Shown: positions 57,404 through 64,000 of the stretch, one piece after another
How the letters are laid out: the number at the start of each line of letters is the position of its first letter
Position numbering within the stretch: position 1 is the stretch's first letter
Assembly (NCBI RefSeq): GCF_954871325.1
Contig: NC_088776.1
Span: forward strand, 49,122,569 to 49,186,568
Reading direction: 5' to 3'
Length of the DNA stretch: 64,000 bases
From: Gordionus sp. m RMFG-2023
Taxonomy: Eukaryota; Nematomorpha; Gordioida; Chordodea; Parachordodidae
Program-made: the position numbers and the translations under genes
The notes under the pieces: model-generated
What the model was told of the DNA's origin: nothing
Databases searched by the model: none
The model's input: the letters and a program-made list of their open reading frames with translations, nothing else

Positions 57404-58961
57404 CAATCGTAAATTATGTTATATATCGTGATGTAGGTTAAGATTTCTGTATAAATGACATTTTATTATAAAGTATAATAAAAAACATTATTTAATGGTT
57501 TTACAAAATTAAATTAAAATTTTATTTTAATGTAAAAAATAAAGAAAAATTAAATGCTAGATAAAAAAATATGTATCGATTTTTTTAACACTATTATAAT
57601 CATTTTTAAAAATATTTTTTTAATTTAAATTTTAATTATATTTTTATTTTATCAAAATTTTGTAAAATTATTTTTATGATAAGAGCCTGATTTTGAAGGA
57701 ATATATTTTTATCTCTTTTTTTTTTCATTACTAGTTGTAAATAAAATTTATCAAGTGTTAAGCTGTTCTATCATTTTACTCTGCTAAATTATATCCAAAA
57801 AACATTTTCCTTAAAATTGATTATCATAATATATCCTCTTATCTATAAATATTTTCGATTTCGCTTGATTCTCTATTATTTTTAAAATTAATATTTACAT
57901 CATTCAATAATATTCCTACATATTCCCCTCCCTCTCCTTTTGGGAAGATCATTTTAAAAATAAATTGGAATCTTGTTTACTCTTCTTCTTAAATGTTAAT
58001 AAATATTTTTCCTTACTAACATCTAGTATTCATCTCCATTATCATATCCAGGCTATGCACCCATGGCTAGATATCTAAAAATATATTACTTTTAATTATT
58101 TTACACTGTAATATTAACATAGTTTAAATCCTTTTTTTCTTGAGAATTTACATAATTATTATTTAATAACTTTCATTTTATGGGAAAAGATTAGATTCAT
58201 TTTTATTGGTTTAAATCTACATTTTAAAAATTCTGTACCAAGGAGAAATTTTCCGCATCTCTCCCTTACCTAAGTCAATAGTGTATCATATAGTTTTTCA
58301 CCCAAATATCATCATTCATATCTTCATCTATCTAACTTAATATATAACTGTTTGTTTTCTTCAATGAAAATATGGATGTTCATTTTGTTTCTTTTAAGCT
58401 TTCCATATTTTTGCAAATTATTGTTCAAATTGATTCTTCATAATTTCAAAATGTGACGATATATTATTGAATATTAATATACTTTGGCTGTAATCGCATA
58501 AATTGTGGTAATACCATGCGGAAAAAGTTTCACAAAAATGACGATATATCAAATGGGTGTATTCACATAAGATATGCACATCGAAACTATTAAGATCGGG
58601 GATAATTTCAAAAAATTATCGTGAATGGGCGGTAAATTGGGAATCCAAAAAATAATGAACCGTGAAATATAAAATGGTTTGAATTTATGAAAAATTATAA
58701 TTACTAAAAGTTATGAATGATGAAAGTCGTAAATATTTTTTGTAATTCGCCATTTGCCACTAAATATACATCTCTAATTCGGCGGGATTTTAGGGGGGGG
58801 GTTAGGAATAACCCGACTCACGAAATAGGAGAGTGTCTCTAAAAAGTATTTGGCAAAATTGTTTAGATTTATTTCTCGAAACACAATAAAATTCAAGCAT
58901 AAAATCAATATAATTATATTAAATATATTTGACAAATCACTATAAAAGAGTATGTACTATT

Positions 58962-59147
58962 CTATTTTTTTGTCCCATTCAATCTTTCACGTAAAATCGT
59001 TGAGGTGAAATCGCATTTGAGAAGCGGCTTCTTGATATGATACTCCACATTCATTTTTTCTGTCGCCTCTATTTATTTAAGAAATATTTCTAAATAATCT
59101 TTATGAGATGACAGAGTTTCTATTTCTCCATTTACTAATTTTTTTGG
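58962..59147 (-). pseudogene. Possible coding remnant, function unknown
   Basis: After CAGATTTTAG the minus strand reads PKKLVNGEIETLSSHKDYLE IFLK, one stop, then IEATEKMNVEYHIKKPLLKC and DFTSTILRERLNGTKK before TAG. The composition is protein-like rather than low-complexity and the frame is kept across the single stop, but no family was recognised. It could be chance. Confidence 0.2.
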
Positions 59148-61564
59148 CTAAAATCTGGATTTGTGGGTCTTCCGCAATATAATTATTTTTAGAATATCAT
59201 ACCAAACGTTTAATAAATCATGCGGGATTATTAAATTTTTAGATATGAATGAGTAACTTTTATATTAGTTATAGATAAAAAAAAATTAATGATTATTTTA
59301 GGTTAGTTCGCCTGATGAATTAGAATGTAATTACCAAGCCAGAACCGCATTTTTTTAGGTATTTACCAGGTGCAGTTCGGAATCTTCAAGATTTATATCT
59401 CATCTTTTTTTGTTATTTTATTCTAATATAAAATGAACGGAACAATTTTTTTTGAATTAATTTCCAGGAAATTAATATATAAAAATAAAATTCCGAAAAA
59501 AAAATTTGGAAATTTCAAAAATGGAATCATTTATAGACTTAGCTTTATATAATAATGACTGATTAAATTTTTTAAATTATTCTATGAAAAATATTGACTC
59601 GCCAACCTAAATCTGTGAGCGAACTAAACCGCTAGGCAAGCATTAAACCTAATTTTTCTATTTATATTTTTAAATAGTTAAAAATGTAATATAATACCTC
59701 CAATTATTTTAATTTTCCGCATGAAATTTGATAAATATACAAAAATACGAAAATTTTTAAAATTTATAGTAATTATTTATCTGTTATATCATTTACCAGA
59801 GAAAATATCCACAACCAGAACATAACGATCTTTTTGATAAAGTCACAACTAATCTATCCCAAATCATCACACTTAAATACAAAACTATCCTCCTCCTACA
59901 CCAAAAAATAAGCCCTTGATGTATAAACCTTGAGTAGATATTAGCCATATTATTATAATAATATTGTGATTGTGACTAATAGATATAACTCGTTTTTTGC
60001 AACAATAGTTGTTGGTGTGACTTGAGTCATAACGTAAACAATCCATAAAAATAACTTATAAAAAATATTATATGATGTAGAAATAAAATAACAAAACTAT
60101 TTTATTTCAAAAAATGACTCAAAAATTTATTACTAATCCCCACTACACTACTCCCTTATTTGGAATCACAAAATAAACCAAATTTTGAACCTTATAAATA
60201 TAATATCGATTTTCCATGATTAACAAATAATTAGAAATATTATTTAAAAAAAACTTTTTTAAAAATAATAAAAAATATAAAGTTCTCTTTTTATGAGGAA
60301 AGAGGCAATTTTTAATGACCACGTAGCCTTTCCATGATCGTATTTATGTTATCTAGGCAATGGATAAGACAACAATAATTACTTGAAAATATCAGGAATG
60401 TTTATTGCCTGAAATATTAGATATTATATTCCTAGAAATGTTAAGTAATACATATATTTCCTGATTTATTAAGGCAATACACACCAGCACCACAAACATA
60501 TTTGCTAAAAAGGTGTCAAGGAAATATACATACTGCCTTAAATATTTTACCAACACTGAAATTGAAATAAATTAGTTACAGAAACTCTTTCTTTAATCAC
60601 GCATTCTTTATTTTATGAGATTTACCACCTTTTATATTAAATCTATATTTATTTTTGATTTCGGGCATAAAATAACTTTTTAAAAAGTTATATTATAAAA
60701 TTAACATATCATTTTGAGTTAAATCAATAACAATCAGAGACATGCAATAGATGTAAAATAGTATGATTTCAAAAATCAGGGTCAGCCTAAAATTGGAAAA
60801 AAAAACTATAAACTCAAGCCGAACCAAATATTTTATCTGCAAATATTTTTCAAAAAAAATAATTCCCTTGGGTTCATCTCTGGCAAAAATAGTTTGCGTT
60901 CAAAATTCATTTGCAATAAAAACACGTTCACATTTTAATAATTATATCTAAAAATTTATATTTTTCAAAATATGCATTTAATATTTAGCATAAATAGATA
61001 AGTGCAGAATATAATAATACCATCTACATAATATATGTATAATATACATTTAATTATAAAAATAAATTCATAACTTAACGTTAACACTATAACACCATAT
61101 TTATAAAATAAAAATAAAGAAAAATTTTAAAATTTGTTTATTTATCTTTTGACATTAATTTTTATTCTAAATATCTTGTTGATTAGGCAGATTTTCCCAT
61201 ATCCTTTAAATTTACTTTATAAATGAAACTATTTTTTATTTTGGTCTAGGATATTTAGTAGCTTAATAATTTTCTCAACAATTTAGAAATTAATATTTTG
61301 ATAATACTTTTCAAGATGGCACTGATTATTGGTAATTTTTGGTCAGACCAGAAATTTCCGAAAGGCTCTGATTTCAATGCGAATCAATTATTTTTAAAGA
61401 TAATTTTAATATTTTATTAAAATTTATGATAAGAATAAATTCTATGATTTATTTGGTGTTTGAATAATTTATAATTTAGAAGATCAATAATTTATAGTTT
61501 TTACAACTTGCATTAGTTTATACTATTTATGATGTTATAAGATAAAATCTCAAAATAAATTACA

Positions 61565-61696
61565 TTAGATAATTTTGTAATTGCAAAAAGAATAGATAAG
61601 AAAACTCTTGAAGAATTCATCGGAGAAAGAGGGATATTTTATTCTAAATTTAGGAGTATCGCCACTGATATCGATATCATAAATAATTTGCAATGA
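61565..61696 (+). CDS. Possible terminal exon, function unknown
   Basis: The frame directly after TTACATTAG reads LDNFVIAKRIDKKTLEEFIG and ERGIFYSKFRSIATDIDIIN NLQ, ending TGA 61694. Balanced composition with charged residues sets it apart from neighbouring low-complexity frames. An upstream open segment starting MALIIGNFWSDQKFPKG (about 61315) might belong to the same gene. No homologue was recognised. Confidence 0.25.
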   Translation, partial: LDNFVIAKRIDKKTLEEFIGERGIFYSKFRSIATDIDIINNLQ

Positions 61697-62360
61697 TATT
61701 TTTTTTTCCTATTTTCTTTTAAAATAAATTAAAACAATTTCTTTTAAAGGATCCTCTCGAAATTAGTACATATGTTAAAAATCATTTTATCAAATATAAA
61801 TATATTTAAATAAATGGAAATTACAACAGATAATAAAACATTTTATTCTATATATAATAAATAAAATATAAATCAATTTTATATTATATCAGAATATAGC
61901 GCATTTAATTAAGGGTTTTCAAAAAAATTCTACGTAAGAACTTTTTGATTTTTATTTTACCTGGCTAACAAATGATAATAATATCATTTTATTGTAAAAT
62001 AACAGATATTTTGAAATCTCATATTATTTATTGTAATGCGTAAAAGTATTAAATAATAAAAGAAAATTTAAAATAAATATTTATTATCAAATTTTATATA
62101 TTAATTTTTAAAAAGAACTGAATTTGCTATGCTAAAATTACATTCCAATGGATCTGAGGATGGCTTCTTCAAAAAAAAAGAAGATTTATGAATGGGCTCT
62201 GTTATGAAGCTACATATATTTCGGCTTCTTTAAATATATTATATCCATTATTTTTAATTATTCATTCTGTGAAAGCCTTATCCAGGGTCATTCGAGTTCA
62301 AGATTTCTAATATAGTTCTCACGAAAACATGGAATCGTGGACAACGGATGAGCTCAAAAG

Positions 62361-62570
62361 TAGTGTTGTTAAACGGTTGGATTTGGGTGGATATTTAAAA
62401 ACGACCCGATTAAGAATTTAGTTTAAATAATATTATGTAAACCTCAAGTATAGGTCCAAACCTTTCTGCCATCTCTATTTGCAAAATCTTCAGACAGACA
62501 TAATATTATTAGCCTAAATCTTAATCGTGACGTTTTTAAAAATCTACCCAAGGTCCGTTTAACAACACTA
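62361..62570. mobile_element. MITE, TAGTGTTGTTAAACGG family, 210 bp
   Basis: Perfect 16-bp inverted ends TAGTGTTGTTAAACGG / CCGTTTAACAACACTA. The inner TAAAAACGACCCGATTAAG and CTTAATCGTGACG... blocks are inverted as well. It is the best preserved member of the family also seen at 7884, 18652 and 19239. Confidence 0.88.
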
Positions 62571-62750
62571 CTAAGAATATATGATATAAAATAATATTTT
62601 TTTTTGATAATAATGGTTTCAAAAATTATATAAACGCCTCTTTTTATATTAATTTATTGACAAGAATATATATTGTATATATAATTTAAACTATACAATA
62701 AATAATAATGCACTTCAATTGCAAATATGCATAGTAAAATTACTATAATT

Positions 62751-63104
62751 TAGTGATCTGCATCGGGCCCAATTTTTCAAGCCCGGCCCGGCCCGAAATT
62801 TTTTTAAATATAGAAATTAATTTTTATAATTACTCAAAATAAAAAACATATGTTATATGGCGTTTAGTTTCAATAAATTAAATCAAAGGTTTTTATTTTA
62901 CATAAAAAATTCAATATAAAATTGATAAATTTAGATATATTTAAAAAAAATTCCAAGGTCCGACCCGACCCGGCCCAAAATATTTTTTTAAATATTAGGC
63001 CCGGTCCGAACCCGATTATTTTAAATAGAATTAGTCCCGAGCCCGTCCCGAAGCACGTTCGGTCTGGGCCGGTTACGGGCCGGGCCTAACTTTCCAAATC
63101 TCTA
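62751..63104. mobile_element. GC-island MITE, TAGTGATCTGCA family, 354 bp
   Basis: Left TAGTGATCTGCATCGGGCCC, right CCAAATCTCTA, flanked by a perfect 8-bp duplication CTATAATT (62743-62750, 63105-63112). Strong CCCGGCCCGGCCCG and CGGGCCGGGCC clusters at the ends with an AT-rich centre resembling 33330-33708. Confidence 0.96.
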
Positions 63105-63112
63105 CTATAATT

Positions 63113-63660
63113 CACAGATATCATATCATATAAATTTCGAAAAATATTAATTAGGGTATATAGTTGAAAAAAAATGAACGCTAGTGTAAAATATAGATTG
63201 AGTAACCATTGAAGACTAAATTGAAATAGAAGGCAATATAAAAACTGTTGGCCAGCAGTAAGAAATTTAATAAGAAGGGTTTGAAAGACCCTGTAGCCTG
63301 GAAAATATAAAGTTTCTAAATTAATAATAAACAATCATGCATTAAAACATGTATGAATAATTTTACTACCTTTATTACATGATCTAACATAATTATAAAT
63401 TAAAAATTAAAATATAAGTAAGAAATTTAAAATAAATTATAAAAAATATTAAAAATTAAAAAGGTTAAATTAAAAAATTGTGAAAGAACGTACAAAAAAT
63501 TTTTATAATCGTAATCTCCAAAAAAATAGTAATTTTTTTATAAAAATTAAAATTTACATCGTCTGTAATATTTTTTCTCCGAACTTTCCGCATATAAAAA
63601 AAAATATATATATAATCATATTAATTCTACTACTTTATTAATTAATTATATTATAAATGT
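63113..63660. other. AT-rich sequence, no gene seen
   Basis: The minus frame 63086-63334 overlaps the MITE end and is hydrophobic low-complexity sequence; not accepted. Confidence 0.5.
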
Positions 63661-63860
63661 ACTCACAAAGGTGTAGCGGAATTAATAGGAGGGAAGAGAG
63701 AATTTTATGGTGAATTTAGCAAATAATTAGAGGGCTTGAGTATTTTTACCTATATCTTTTACTCACAAAGGCGTAGCTAGGAATTCATAGGAGGGAAAGA
63801 GAATTTTATGGTGAATTTAGCAAATAATTAGAGGGCTTGAGTATTTTTACCTATATCTTT
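63661..63860 (+). repeat. Tandem duplication of a ~100-bp unit
   Basis: Two adjacent copies start ACTCACAAAGG at 63661 and 63761 and are almost identical, including GGCTTGAGTATTTTTACC. The few differences lie in the first 35 bases. Confidence 0.95.
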
Positions 63861-63935
63861 TTAAATATAGTTTATAATAACATTTCATATTTTTTTTGCG
63901 AAAGGAAATGAAATATGCAGAAATATACTTCCAAT

Positions 63936-64000
63936 TAGAGATCTGCAAAGTTAGGCCCGGCCCGGACTCGGGCCTAATTTTATTTAAAATAATTGGGTTC
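63936..64000. mobile_element. GC-island MITE, TAGAGATCTGCA family, cut by the window edge
   Basis: Begins TAGAGATCTGCAAAG followed by AGGCCCGGCCCGGACTCGGG and CCTAATTTTATTTAAAAT, the same left end as 32188-32538. The right end is outside the window. Confidence 0.88.

Larger units (their letters stand above)
57404..62360. other. AT-rich sequence, two weak exon candidates, eroded repeats
   Basis: No confident gene in about 5 kb. Poly-G (58793-58801) and ATGCACATCG / TACATCTCTAAT motifs (58560-58780) suggest an old MITE. CAGAGACATGCA at 60736 is the start of an eroded CAGAGACCTGCA-family element; the plus frame 60763-60951 lies in it and is not accepted. Weak candidates at 58962-59147 and 61565-61696 are listed separately. 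Confidence 0.4.

Noticed and set aside
60763-60951. 62-codon plus frame
   Set aside because: Lies in an eroded CAGAGACCTGCA-family element and has no protein signature.

Overview
This window is very AT-rich (GC concentrated in a few short islands) and looks like nuclear DNA of an invertebrate animal. It carries a spliced host gene with metazoan-type ER protein sequence and introns of 37-52 bp, plus transposon families best known from arthropods, cnidarians and similar animals (hAT, Tigger/pogo, a Ginger-like/KRBA2-like integrase element, a Sola-like DDE family, MULE-like foldback, short LTR elements). I cannot name the species. Almost all other sequence is transposon debris, much of it nested.

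Layout. 1-1058 holds nothing recognised. 1067-4395 is an hAT element (8-bp TSD TTATAGAT) with a second hAT-like insert. 6880-10276 is another hAT (TSD ATTATATT) filled with younger insertions. 11626-13722 is a decayed LTR element split by a 781-bp hAT (TSD TTATATAG). 13723-14763 is the left part of a further hAT. 14764-32119 is a 17.4-kb Ginger-like integrase transposon (TGT...ACA ends, TSD TATA) with unusually long inverted arms, tandemly repeated mini-exons, a 119-bp satellite on both sides, and a 5.4-kb MULE-like foldback element and a short LTR-like element inserted in its right arm. 32188-34850 carries a Tigger-type transposase gene split by GC-rich MITEs. 37699-40280 and 41314-44831 are two related Sola-like elements (4-bp TSDs GAGC and TAAA).

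Host genes. The clearest is a six-exon OS-9 homologue (ER lectin of glycoprotein ER-associated degradation) on the minus strand at 46459-47634, complete from signal peptide to stop and poly(A) signal, with all expected MRH-domain sugar-binding residues. A second probable gene, minus strand 57403-56690, encodes an uncharacterised single-pass membrane protein with four N-glycosylation sequons, all on the predicted outside. Between them lies a three-layer nest: an hAT (47789-53536) containing an LTR element (48722-52278, 265-bp LTRs, TSD TTTAT) containing another hAT whose spliced frame joins the transposase N-terminal block directly to its dimerisation domain.

The right end (57404-64000) is mostly featureless AT-rich sequence with three MITEs, a 100-bp tandem duplication and two weak exon candidates. 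No tRNA, rRNA or CRISPR was recognised. All calls were made by eye; identities and divergence values are hand estimates.
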